Part shown: in pieces, positions 24,347-32,073 of the stretch
Layout: each line of letters opens with the position of its first letter
Numbering within the stretch: the first letter of the stretch is position 1
Assembly: GCA_002338655.1 (NCBI GenBank)
Contig: DDIU01000045.1
Coordinates: forward strand, 285-39,946
Direction of reading: 5' to 3'
Source of the DNA: Flammeovirgaceae bacterium UBA1842
GTDB lineage: Bacteria > Bacteroidota > Bacteroidia > Cytophagales > Cyclobacteriaceae
Length of the DNA: 39,662 nucleotides
Program-made: the position numbers and the translations under genes
The notes under the pieces: model-generated
The model's input: only the letters and a program-made list of their open reading frames with translations
Told to the model about the DNA's origin: nothing
The model's database searches: none

Positions 24347-25630
24347 ATGATCTCATATAGGACCTTTATTCTGCTGCTTTTTACTATTCCATTCCATTTA
24401 GGGCTTACCACATTACCACAACAATCGGGCAAGAAAAAATTGGTCTATGCAGATGCCTCCTATGAGCAAGAGATTAGAACAGTAAGGCTATACCCACAAA
24501 AAGGTAATCCCGCTGATGTATTTTCATCGCCTGTTACGAAACTTGGCCAGAATAACTTGGTGTTGGAGTTTGATGATCTGGTTGCGGCCAACGAACAGTA
24601 TCGTGTTAAAATTATCCACTGTAATACGAATTGGACGCCTTCCCAGTTAAGTAATCTAGATTACTTATATGATTTTAATGAGTTTATAATCACCCAATAT
24701 GAATACTCAACAGACACCAAAATAGGCTACGTCCATTATACTTTTAGGGTACCAAGTGTCAAATTACCTGGAAATTACCTGTTAGTGGCCTATCGTGGAT
24801 ATGATCAGGACGACATCATCTTAAGTAAACGTTTTATGGTTTATAGTTCAAATATCAACGTTGGTATATTGAGCAATTTAATGGGATTGAACTCTAACAA
24901 TAGGAAAAATCAACAAATTGATTTTACCCTTACTTATGAGGACTATGAAATCATCAACCCTATGGACAATATAAAGGTGGTGCTAAGGCAAAACCAACAA
25001 TGGTTTAATGCTATAACAGACCTTAAGCCCACGTTCTTTCGTGAGGGCCAACTTGACTATCGGTTTTTTAATTATGAAAACAATTTTAGTGCTGGCAACG
25101 AATATCGATTTTTTGATATGCGATCATTGCGCTACCCTGGGCAGAGAGTGGATAAAGCAGACTTGACCGCTAGGCCCATAAAAATTAACCTGATGGCCGA
25201 TGGCCCGCGTATTTATCAAGCTTATGCACAGTATGAGGATCTTAATGGCGATTTTTATATCCAAAATCAGGACACGGGAGGATCATCGGAATCAGATTAT
25301 GTATATGTCAAATTTACATTGATACTGAAAGAACCTTTAAACGATGACATTTATGTGGTGGGTAAGATGAATAATTATGACATGAATGAATCCACTAAAA
25401 TGGTTTATGATAAGCGAACTAAAAGCTACACTAATACGCAGCTGTTAAAACAAGGGTGGTTTGACTATAAATATGTGGTAAAAAGTAAAACACTGAACAT
25501 TAATTACCTGGAAGGCAATCATTTTGAAACAGAAAATGATTATGAATTACTGGTGTATTATCACCCACCCAATATGCGTGGAGATTTGCTGATTGGATAT
25601 AAGAGCCTTACGTTAAATAAAAGGGATTAG
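24347..25630 (+). CDS. Type IX secretion system plug protein (DUF5103)
   Basis: A 427-residue exported protein of the DUF5103 / T9SS_plug family. The signal peptide (about 1-24, MISYRTFILLLFTIPFHLGL) is followed by the N-terminal plug-family domain (about 30-165: YEQEIRTVRLYPQKG, VLEFDDLVAANEQYRVKIIHCNTNWTP cores), then further beta-rich segments and a C-terminal part with YVVGKMNNYDMNES and WFDYKYVV, like a carbohydrate-binding-type beta fold. In Flavobacterium the plug protein occludes the periplasmic side of the SprA translocon when no cargo is present. A TTG at 24293 would add 18 hydrophobic residues; the ATG at 24347 gives a proper signal peptide. Its stop overlaps that of the convergent cas6 gene. 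Confidence 0.88.
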   Translation: MISYRTFILLLFTIPFHLGLTTLPQQSGKKKLVYADASYEQEIRTVRLYPQKGNPADVFSSPVTKLGQNNLVLEFDDLVAANEQYRVKIIHCNTNWTPSQLSNLDYLYDFNEFIITQYEYSTDTKIGYVHYTFRVPSVKLPGNYLLVAYRGYDQDDIILSKRFMVYSSNINVGILSNLMGLNSNNRKNQQIDFTLTYEDYEIINPMDNIKVVLRQNQQWFNAITDLKPTFFREGQLDYRFFNYENNFSAGNEYRFFDMRSLRYPGQRVDKADLTARPIKINLMADGPRIYQAYAQYEDLNGDFYIQNQDTGGSSESDYVYVKFTLILKEPLNDDIYVVGKMNNYDMNESTKMVYDKRTKSYTNTQLLKQGWFDYKYVVKSKTLNINYLEGNHFETENDYELLVYYHPPNMRGDLLIGYKSLTLNKRD

Positions 25631-26427
25631 GCGTAGCTGAACTCATATTTTAATACCCTGTTGTTGGGGTTTGAATTGGCCACATCCAACATACCGAATC
25701 CTTTGTGGGTAAATTGACCCAACCCGCAATGAAACACAAACTCCTGCACTTCAGGTGCTGCGTAGAGTGTAAATGGGAATGTATAGCCTCTAACTTCGTA
25801 TTTTACATCCTGATCAAAAACAGGGTAAATACGTGCAAATTTCTTTTGTTCTGCGGTTAGTCGCGCTAGATAGCTCTTGTCAGGTACCAATTGAAATTTA
25901 TAAAAACTTGTTAGTTGTTCTTCCGTAAAGAGCCCAGTTTCCTGCATTCGTTGTATGGTAGATTCATAGAGTACATCAGAAAAACTATCAGTCTCTGGCT
26001 GTATAAACCGCTTAGCAGTACTATCATTAAATGATGAGCTCAGTAAAACCAGGGGCGAGATACAGATAAATTTGCTGGAGTTCTCAAACGTGATGGCTTC
26101 TTCCAGCTCAACAGATTCGGGTTTTAAAAATAAAGTCCCTATCTCCACTTGATCGAAGGTGAACAAATTGGCTAAAAAATAATCAATAAATGCCTTATTA
26201 GGGCTTGAGAGGACTAATGTAACCCGAGAAGAGTAATAGTGCAATCCTTTCCTACTAACTTTTGTTTGCCCTTTTAGCCCTGAGAAATTGTAGAAACCAT
26301 ATTCTATCATTTCCTTATTTCCACCCTTCATCAGTATGCCCTTCATCATTTGCGCCAGCATATACTGGTGATGAAAAGGAACATAACTCCCTCTGTTCTT
26401 TAATAGAAAAACGATGCGGACTCTCAA
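25627..26427 (-). CDS. cas6: Solitary Cas6-family CRISPR endoribonuclease
   Basis: A 266-residue protein with the two-ferredoxin-fold plan of Cas6, which cuts CRISPR precursor RNA. The N-terminal strand RVRIVFLLKNRGSYVPF is followed by HHQYMLAQMMKGIL, whose paired histidines are the best candidates for the catalytic base. Next come FYNFSGL and, near the C-terminus, the Gly-rich RNA-binding loop GLGQFTHKGFGML. Family proteins begin at the RVRIVF strand; here that requires TTG at 26425-26427. An ATG at 26505 would add 26 unexplained residues. No repeat array and no cas1, cas2 or effector gene is present in the window. Neighbours are the T9SS plug gene (stop codons overlap) and ychF. Confidence 0.88.
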   Translation of the reverse strand: MRVRIVFLLKNRGSYVPFHHQYMLAQMMKGILMKGGNKEMIEYGFYNFSGLKGQTKVSRKGLHYYSSRVTLVLSSPNKAFIDYFLANLFTFDQVEIGTLFLKPESVELEEAITFENSSKFICISPLVLLSSSFNDSTAKRFIQPETDSFSDVLYESTIQRMQETGLFTEEQLTSFYKFQLVPDKSYLARLTAEQKKFARIYPVFDQDVKYEVRGYTFPFTLYAAPEVQEFVFHCGLGQFTHKGFGMLDVANSNPNNRVLKYEFSYA

Positions 26428-26603
26428 TTGAATAAAAATTAACCGTACTAAAAAAATATGGGCTTCGGTCGCTTGGAGTTTTATCAACTCCATCTCAAAA
26501 ATCAACTGCTTTTGTTAAAGCCAAATTGTTCATTTAAACAATAGCAAATAAAAATAAGGCTAAAAAACCAATTCTAAAAGTGCATGTAATATATTATTGT
26601 TAT

Positions 26604-27701
26604 TTATACATTAAATCTGAAGTGCATTATGTCTCCGTCATTAACAATATACTCCTTGCCTTCCACAGACATCTTTCCTGCTTCCTTACAGGCGAGTTCT
26701 GTTTTATACTTCTCGTAATCAGCTATTTTTATCACTTCTGCCCTAATAAAGCCCTTTTCAAAGTCAGTATGGATTACTCCTGCAGCCTGTGGTGCTTTCC
26801 AACCTCTTTTTATCGTCCATGCCCTTACCTCTTTTACCCCAGCGGTAAAATAGGTTATCAAATCCAATATAGAATAGGCAGCTTTAATCAATTTATTTAA
26901 ACCTGACTCCTTCAATCCATATTCTGACAAGAACAAGGCCCTTTCTTCAGGATCTTCCAATTCAGCTATTTGTGCTTCAATAGAGGCTGATACCACTACT
27001 ACTTCGGCCTTTTCATTTTTTACTGCTTCCTTTAGCCTCTCAGATAGCTCATTACCATCCGGCAAAGCACTTTCCTCTACATTTGCCACATAAATAACCG
27101 GTTTGGCCGTAAGTAATTGAAGCTCTGCAACCACTTTCTTATCTTCGGGCTCCACCTCTATCGTTCTGGCGTTCTCCCCACTTTCCAAATGCTTTTTATA
27201 GTGAAGTAATACGGCCAACTCCTTTTTTGACTTTGCATCACCCGTTTTGGCCTGTTTTTCTATTTTAAGAATTTTCTTATCAACGGATTCGAGGTCTTTG
27301 ATCTGCAATTCGAAATCAATTACTTCCTTATCGGATATTGGATCGACCTTGCCTTCTACGTGAACAATGTTATCATCATTGAAGCATCTAACTACGTGAG
27401 CAATGGCATCTACTTCCCTAATATTGGCCAAAAATTGATTCCCTAAACCTTCTCCTTTACTGGCTCCTTTTACCAAACCGGCTATGTCTACAAATTCGAT
27501 AGTGGTAGGCAATACCCTTTCCGGATGAACCAAATCTTCCAGGACTTTCAATCGTTCATCGGGTACGGTTATGATCCCAACGTTAGGTTCAATAGTACAA
27601 AATGGAAAATTGGCTGCTTCAGCCTTGTTGTTTGAAATTGCATTAAATAGAGTCGATTTACCAACATTTGGTAAGCCCACAATACCACATTTTAGTGCCA
27701 T
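26604..27701 (-). CDS. ychF: Redox-regulated ATPase YchF (OLA1 family)
   Basis: Cytosolic P-loop protein of 365 residues, the standard length. G1 is GLPNVGKST (9-17), G3 is DIAGLVKGASKGEGLGNQFL (about 73-92), and the G4 position reads NVEE rather than NKxD, the change that makes YchF prefer ATP to GTP. A coiled-coil insertion (about 125-200) and a C-terminal TGS domain ending GDIMHFRFNV complete the family plan. YchF binds ribosomes and tunes translation and oxidative-stress responses. It follows the AI-2E-family gene by 6 nt and is surely co-transcribed with it. Confidence 0.97.
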   Translation of the reverse strand: MALKCGIVGLPNVGKSTLFNAISNNKAEAANFPFCTIEPNVGIITVPDERLKVLEDLVHPERVLPTTIEFVDIAGLVKGASKGEGLGNQFLANIREVDAIAHVVRCFNDDNIVHVEGKVDPISDKEVIDFELQIKDLESVDKKILKIEKQAKTGDAKSKKELAVLLHYKKHLESGENARTIEVEPEDKKVVAELQLLTAKPVIYVANVEESALPDGNELSERLKEAVKNEKAEVVVVSASIEAQIAELEDPEERALFLSEYGLKESGLNKLIKAAYSILDLITYFTAGVKEVRAWTIKRGWKAPQAAGVIHTDFEKGFIRAEVIKIADYEKYKTELACKEAGKMSVEGKEYIVNDGDIMHFRFNV

Positions 27702-27707
27702 TGAAAT

Positions 27708-28805
27708 TTATTTTTTCTGTATTTTAAAAATTTTGTAGCTTCTATAACCCTCATACAATTCTGAAAATGACACCCTCAGAATCGTGTAAAATGGGATGGC
27801 AGCTACCATACCAGGAATGCCGGCCAAAGAAGCGCCTGCAAATATAATTATAAATATCTCTAACGGATGGGCTTTTACACTTTTAGAAAAAATGATTGGC
27901 TGCAAAAGCACATTGTCAACAATTTGTATGATACCAAATACAGTTATTATTTTCAAGAACAATATAAATACGGATTGTGCATCGGCAAAATCAACGCCTG
28001 TGGAAATCCCCACAATAATTCCAAAACTAGCTCCCAATATTGGCCCCATGTAAGGAATTAAGTTAGCCACAGCAGCAAATAGCGCAATGGTCAAAGAATA
28101 TTTGATACCAACTATACTCAACCCAAGAGCAGCAATGCTGAATATCGAAAACATTTGAAACAACAGACCTGTGAGGTAATTGGTCAGCAGGATTTCTATT
28201 TTATTATAAGCCGTAATGGTAACCTCAAAGTATTTATTCGGAATAAAAGAAATTAATTTTTTTCTCATCGCACCCATTTCATAAAGAAAGAAAAAGGAGA
28301 TAAATGAAACCGCCAAAATGCCTACGAAAAACTGACCTGTAAATGAAATTACCGCATTGAGTATATTTCCGACCTGTACGGTTGAAAGCAGGCCTAGAAT
28401 ATTTTCCTTTAAGCTGTTTACAATAAAGCCTGGATCTTCTGATGATAATCCATTGGAAATCAAAAAATGTTCAAGATCCTGAAGTGGTACCGTTGCGCGT
28501 TCATAAAGGTTTTCGTAATTGACGCTGGAAAGCACTTGTACCTGCTCTGAGATGAGTGGTATAAAGAGCACGAAGAACGAAAAGAAAAGTAAGATGAGAA
28601 TGGCAAATGACAATAGTACTGCCAGTAACTTTGGTAACCTGAGGCCAAAAAATTGAGCGCTGCTCAAATAATGCATCATAGGTCGTAATAATGAACTCAG
28701 CACAATAGCAAAAGCCAAGTACAAAAATATATCGGCAAACAGCCATGCTAAGAAGATAAGCAGGGCAAAAGCCAGTACGACATATATTATTGTATTTCTA
28801 ATCAT
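27708..28805 (-). CDS. AI-2E family permease (PerM/YdiK-like)
   Basis: Inner-membrane protein of 365 residues with about eight helices in the pattern of the AI-2E transporter family: two N-terminal helices (about 5-40), a helix near 60-85, a large soluble segment (about 90-145), then five helices in the second half. Family motifs include NLIPYMGPILGA (about 247-258), preceded by the long helix pair, and the C-terminal GIPGMVAAIPFYTILRV. Members include TqsA (autoinducer-2 export) and Na+/H+ antiporters, so the substrate is not predictable. It is the first gene of an operon with ychF. Its promoter overlaps the terminator of the PUR gene. Confidence 0.9.
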   Translation of the reverse strand: MIRNTIIYVVLAFALLIFLAWLFADIFLYLAFAIVLSSLLRPMMHYLSSAQFFGLRLPKLLAVLLSFAILILLFFSFFVLFIPLISEQVQVLSSVNYENLYERATVPLQDLEHFLISNGLSSEDPGFIVNSLKENILGLLSTVQVGNILNAVISFTGQFFVGILAVSFISFFFLYEMGAMRKKLISFIPNKYFEVTITAYNKIEILLTNYLTGLLFQMFSIFSIAALGLSIVGIKYSLTIALFAAVANLIPYMGPILGASFGIIVGISTGVDFADAQSVFILFLKIITVFGIIQIVDNVLLQPIIFSKSVKAHPLEIFIIIFAGASLAGIPGMVAAIPFYTILRVSFSELYEGYRSYKIFKIQKK

Positions 28806-28816
28806 CAGAAGTTAAA

Positions 28817-28849
28817 CAAACATAAATAAAAAAGGCCTCCCAATTCAAA
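28817..28849 (-). promoter_or_regulatory. Promoter of the AI-2E/ychF operon
   Basis: On the minus strand TTTG (28846-28849), a 21-nt spacer and TATGTTTG (28817-28824) fit the Bacteroidota promoter. The -33 element lies in the loop of the upstream terminator hairpin. The -7 box ends 11 nt before the ATG at 28805. Confidence 0.5.
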
Positions 28850-28859
28850 CGGAAGGCCT
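28833..28859 (-). terminator. Intrinsic terminator of the PUR/DUF3276 gene
   Basis: Arms 28833-28840 (AGGCCTCC) and 28851-28859 (GGAAGGCCT) pair with one bulged base. On the minus strand the stem is followed by a run of seven T. It lies 20 nt after the DUF3276 stop codon. Confidence 0.8.
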
Positions 28860-28879
28860 GTAATCTTAAGTATTTTAAT

Positions 28880-29227
28880 TTAATCCCATTTTAATTCCGT
28901 ATCGGTGTCGGTAGTTACGGTTTCAGCACCATTCTCTTCATGTTCACGATCAAATTGTGCAAAATCCACATCCGGCAGCAACTCTTCCTTTACATGATTA
29001 ACAGTATTGTTCAATGCTTCTAAAAATTTATTGAAATCTTCCTTATAAAGGAAAATTTTATGTTTTTCATACGTATAACCATCATCTTTGTATCTTCTCT
29101 TACTCTCAGTAATGGTCAGATAGTAGTCATTCGATCTAGTGGCCTTCACATCAAAGAAATATGTTCTTTTTCCTGCTCTTACCCTTTCAGAATAGATTTC
29201 TTCCCTTTCATTGTTATTCTCTTCCAC
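28880..29227 (-). CDS. PUR-alpha-like nucleic-acid-binding protein (DUF3276)
   Basis: A 115-residue cytosolic protein of the DUF3276 family, the bacterial relatives of eukaryotic Pur-alpha. The PUR repeat spans about 10-80: EIYSERVRAGKRTYFFDVKATRSNDYYLTITESKRR, then YEKHKIFLYKEDFNKFLEALNN. An acidic tail rich in Glu, Asp and Thr follows. The related BpuR of Borrelia binds DNA and RNA and regulates translation. The gene is transcribed alone and ends at a strong terminator. Confidence 0.92.
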   Translation of the reverse strand: MEENNNEREEIYSERVRAGKRTYFFDVKATRSNDYYLTITESKRRYKDDGYTYEKHKIFLYKEDFNKFLEALNNTVNHVKEELLPDVDFAQFDREHEENGAETVTTDTDTELKWD

Positions 29228-29394
29228 AATCCTAATGTTTTAGTTATCTTTTGGTTGCCAAATTTCAGTTTTAATAGATTCTAAATATAGTATAATATTT
29301 GTGGTATATCCAAACTGATATGGCTAATTGTACAACATTTTTGACATAAATTCGTTGTGCGGCCCATTATTGATCACTGATGTAAACACTAACA

Positions 29395-30300
29395 ATGAAA
29401 TTAGATATAGGCAAAATAAATGAAATAGGTAATATCGATTTCCTTGCCAAACAACTTGTTGAGGGGTTTGTAACGGGTTTGCACAAATCCCCTTATCATG
29501 GGTTTAGTGTAGAATTCGCAGAACATAGGCTTTATAATAATGGTGAAAGTACAAGGCATATTGACTGGAAAGTATTTGCCAAAACAGATAAACTGTTTAC
29601 TAAAAGGTATGAGGAAGAAACCAACCTTAGGTGTCAGATAATCATTGATAACAGTTCTTCCATGCATTATCCATTGCCCTCAAGAGGTAAAATTGGATTT
29701 AGTATAGTAGCAGCAGGTGCCTTGGCCTATCTATTGCAACGTCAGCGTGATGCCGTGGGCATTTGCTCCTTCTCCAATGAATTGGAGGTCAGCACCGAGA
29801 TCAAATCCACCACTACCCATCTCAATAAGCTGATCACCGAGCTTCAAACCATGTTTGACCAAAAAAGTGAAAGCAAGACCACTAACGTGGCCAAAATACT
29901 GCACGAGATAGCTGAAAAGACCTATCGCAGATCATTGATTATTATCTTCAGTGACATGTTTGACAATACCACCGAACTAGATGAAATTTTTGCAGGTTTA
30001 CAACATATGAAGCACAACAAACATGAGGTGTTGCTTTTTCATGTTACGGATAAAGCCACTGAATTTGAATTCGAATTCGAAGATCGGCCTCATGAATTTA
30101 TTGACCTGGAATCAGGTGAAAAGCTTAAACTTCAGCCTGCTGACGTAAAGGAGCATTTTAAAACACAGGCTACTGCCTTCTATCATAATCTAAAGATCAG
30201 GTGTGCTCAACTAAAAATTGATTTTATTGAAGCTGATATCAACAAAGACTACAATGAGATACTCAGGGCCTATTTGATTAAAAGATCGAAGATGAGGTAA
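29395..30300 (+). CDS. DUF58 domain protein (von Willebrand A-like)
   Basis: A 301-residue soluble protein. The DUF58 motif is the segment YHGFSVEFAEHRLYNNGEST (about 39-58) followed by RHIDWKVFAKTDKLFTKRYEEE. A von Willebrand A-like fold follows, with the metal-site-like DNSSSMHYP (about 87-95) and SDMFDN (about 182-187). DUF58 proteins usually sit beside MoxR-type AAA+ ATPases and are thought to help insert cofactors or remodel protein complexes. No moxR gene is in the window, so its partner is elsewhere. The 7-bp tandem array starts 10 nt after the stop codon. Confidence 0.9.
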   Translation: MKLDIGKINEIGNIDFLAKQLVEGFVTGLHKSPYHGFSVEFAEHRLYNNGESTRHIDWKVFAKTDKLFTKRYEEETNLRCQIIIDNSSSMHYPLPSRGKIGFSIVAAGALAYLLQRQRDAVGICSFSNELEVSTEIKSTTTHLNKLITELQTMFDQKSESKTTNVAKILHEIAEKTYRRSLIIIFSDMFDNTTELDEIFAGLQHMKHNKHEVLLFHVTDKATEFEFEFEDRPHEFIDLESGEKLKLQPADVKEHFKTQATAFYHNLKIRCAQLKIDFIEADINKDYNEILRAYLIKRSKMR

Positions 30301-30310
30301 TTGAGTATAG

Positions 30311-30415
30311 AGTAGTTAGTAGTTAGTAGTTAGTAGTTAGTGGTTAGTGGTTAGTAGTTAGTGGTTAGTGGTTAGTAGTTAGTAGTTAGTAGTTAGTAGT
30401 TAGTAGTTAGTAGTT
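30311..30415. repeat. Tandem heptamer array (15 copies of AGTAGTT / AGTGGTT)
   Basis: Fifteen uninterrupted 7-bp units fill 105 bp. Eleven read AGTAGTT and four read AGTGGTT, in the order A4 G2 A1 G2 A6. The strict length with one variable base indicates growth by slippage. It lies between the convergent DUF58 and ferredoxin genes and codes for nothing. Confidence 0.95.
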
Positions 30416-30527
30416 AGTAATTTGAGCATGCCTGATTAAGGTTGCCTTTTTTCTGGTTAATAGTTTTTAGATTAGGTTTCATGATTTCCACGTTTTGTGG
30501 TCAACCTATATCAGGGACGTACAAACT

Positions 30528-30597
30528 CTCATATCTAATGTCTCACATCTAATGTCTAACGTCTAATGTCTCACATCTAATATCTAATGTCTGATCA
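30528..30597. repeat. Tandem 14-mer array (five units, each a pair of heptamers)
   Basis: Five 14-bp units have the consensus CTCACATCTAATGT; the last is degenerate. Each splits into two heptamers (CTCACAT, CTAATGT, CTAACGT and the like), so the array is really ten degenerate 7-bp units. It ends 1 nt before the stop codon of the ferredoxin gene. Confidence 0.88.
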
Positions 30598-30598
30598 A

Positions 30599-30946
30599 CT
30601 ATTCATTATGCAACCAAGCCTTCTTGTTCAATAGCTCTTCTTCTTCCTCTACATAATCAGGGTCAGGAACACAACAATCTACAGGACAAACCGCTGCACA
30701 TTGTGGCTCTTCATGGAAACCCATACACTCTGTACACTTACCTGAAACTATATAATAAAATTCGTCAGAAACGGGCTCTTGGGGCTCATTTCCATCTATA
30801 ACTACTCCATCTTCTAATTCTACTTCCTTTAATGTCGTACCCCCACTCCAATTCCATTCTATACCGCCCTCATAAATTGCCGTATTAGGACACTCGGGTT
30901 CACAAGCCCCGCAATTTATGCATTCGTCTGTTATCATTATTGCCAT
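30599..30946 (-). CDS. 4Fe-4S dicluster ferredoxin
   Basis: A 115-residue electron carrier with two iron-sulfur motifs. The first is CINCGACEPECPN (residues 9-21). The second is CTECMGFHEEPQCAAVCPVDCC (about 70-91), with the longer loop between the second and third cysteines seen in Alvin-type ferredoxins. The two are separated by a 45-residue insert, and the tail is acidic (EEEEE), as suits an electron-transfer partner. A frame open from 31024 would add 26 residues, but the promoter at 30987-31017 places transcription start after that, so the ATG at 30946 is correct. It is divergent from an acyl-CoA reductase gene that may use similar redox chemistry. Confidence 0.93.
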   Translation of the reverse strand: MAIMITDECINCGACEPECPNTAIYEGGIEWNWSGGTTLKEVELEDGVVIDGNEPQEPVSDEFYYIVSGKCTECMGFHEEPQCAAVCPVDCCVPDPDYVEEEEELLNKKAWLHNE

Positions 30947-30986
30947 TATAGCTGGTTTTAATCCTTCACTTATTTTATCAACTTTG

Positions 30987-31017
30987 CAAAAGTATAAACT
31001 ATCTGCATGCATACCAA
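30987..31017 (-). promoter_or_regulatory. Promoter of the ferredoxin gene
   Basis: On the minus strand TTG (31015-31017), a 20-nt spacer and TACTTTTG (30987-30994) match the Bacteroidota promoter and give a leader of about 36 nt before the ATG at 30946. Confidence 0.7.
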
Positions 31018-31050
31018 CAACCAACGTACCGTAATGGTTTAACTTTACTT

Positions 31051-32067
31051 ATGAATCTTCAAAAAAGAATAGAATCTTTCAAAAATTTAGGTAGTATCTT
31101 ATCGAACCTATCTTCCACGGAATTAGAAAATTTAGCATTAGATGCTCAGAATAACAATACTTGGTTTACACCCACTAGTGTAAAGCTAGCCATTGAGGGC
31201 ATTGGTAAGTTTTTGGATAAAACTGTACTTGAAAATTGGTGCGCCAAGTATCATCTCCCTGACTCCCCAAAAGAGGTAAAAATCATTGGAGTAGTGATGG
31301 CTGGAAATATTCCTTTAGTCGGATTTCACGATCTCTTGTGTGTGTTAATAAGTGGGTACAGAATCAAGATCAAACTTAGCTCACAGGATGCACCGCTTAT
31401 GAAATATGTATGTAAAACCTTGAGCGGTATTGACCCTTATTTTTCTGATTGTATTGAAATATCAGATCAGCTCAAGGATGTAGATGCCATTATCGCTACG
31501 GGTAGTGACAACACTTCCAGGTATTTTGAATTCTATTTTGCCAAATACCCACACATTATTAGAAAAAACAGAACTTCAATTGCCATTTTATCTGGTGATG
31601 AAATGCAAGAAGATCTTTATGCACTTGGCAAAGATATTTTTACTTTTTATGGCTTGGGTTGCCGTAATGTATCTAAACTATATGTACCCAAGAACTATAA
31701 ATTTGATAAATTCTTTGAGGCCATTGAAGAATACTCACCCATCACGCAACATCATAAGTACAGTAACAATTATGATTATAACAAATCAATTTATCTGATC
31801 AATGGGGTGAAACACTTAGATAATGGATTCCTTATGGTTACTGAAAGAGAAGAGCTTGTCTCCCCTATTTCAGTGCTTTATTTTGAGTATTATAATAGTG
31901 AGGAAGAACTAGGTGCGATGCTGAAAACCAATACTGAAAAAATTCAGTGTATTGTGTCAAAAGAAGGCAATTGGGAGAATAGTTTTGCTTTTGGGTTAGC
32001 TCAATCACCCAGTATCAATGACTATGCGGATAATGTGGATACTATGGCGTTCTTGAAAGAGCTTTAA
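31051..32067 (+). CDS. Acyl-CoA reductase (LuxC-like)
   Basis: A 338-residue protein of the LuxC / acyl-CoA reductase family, which reduces fatty acyl-CoA or acyl-enzyme to aldehyde with NADPH. It has the aldehyde-dehydrogenase-like fold: VVMAGNIPLVGFHDLL (81-96) for cofactor binding, DAIIATGSDNTSRYFEFYF (145-163) and the catalytic site FTFYGLGCRNVSKLYVP with Cys204. It is shorter than LuxC itself (about 480 residues), lacking some N-terminal sequence. No other lux gene is present, so bioluminescence is not implied; fatty aldehydes could feed lipid synthesis. It is divergent from the ferredoxin gene and 6 nt upstream of the deacetylase lipoprotein gene. Confidence 0.88.
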   Translation: MNLQKRIESFKNLGSILSNLSSTELENLALDAQNNNTWFTPTSVKLAIEGIGKFLDKTVLENWCAKYHLPDSPKEVKIIGVVMAGNIPLVGFHDLLCVLISGYRIKIKLSSQDAPLMKYVCKTLSGIDPYFSDCIEISDQLKDVDAIIATGSDNTSRYFEFYFAKYPHIIRKNRTSIAILSGDEMQEDLYALGKDIFTFYGLGCRNVSKLYVPKNYKFDKFFEAIEEYSPITQHHKYSNNYDYNKSIYLINGVKHLDNGFLMVTEREELVSPISVLYFEYYNSEEELGAMLKTNTEKIQCIVSKEGNWENSFAFGLAQSPSINDYADNVDTMAFLKEL

Positions 32068-32073
32068 AGCATT

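Noticed and set aside
26428..26505. cas6 start at ATG 26505
   Set aside because: The added 26 residues match nothing in the family, whose proteins begin at the first ferredoxin-fold strand; not fully excluded.
30311..30415. Possible CRISPR array
   Set aside because: The 7-bp units are head to tail with no spacers, and the neighbouring 14-mer array is likewise spacer-free. It is a tandem microsatellite, not an array for the Cas6 found at 25.6 kb.
30947..31024. Ferredoxin start at 31024
   Set aside because: The well-formed promoter at 30987-31017 lies inside this extension, so it cannot be translated from that transcript.
31051..32067. Bioluminescence (lux) locus
   Set aside because: LuxC-like reductases occur widely without luxAB; no luciferase, luxD or luxE gene is nearby.
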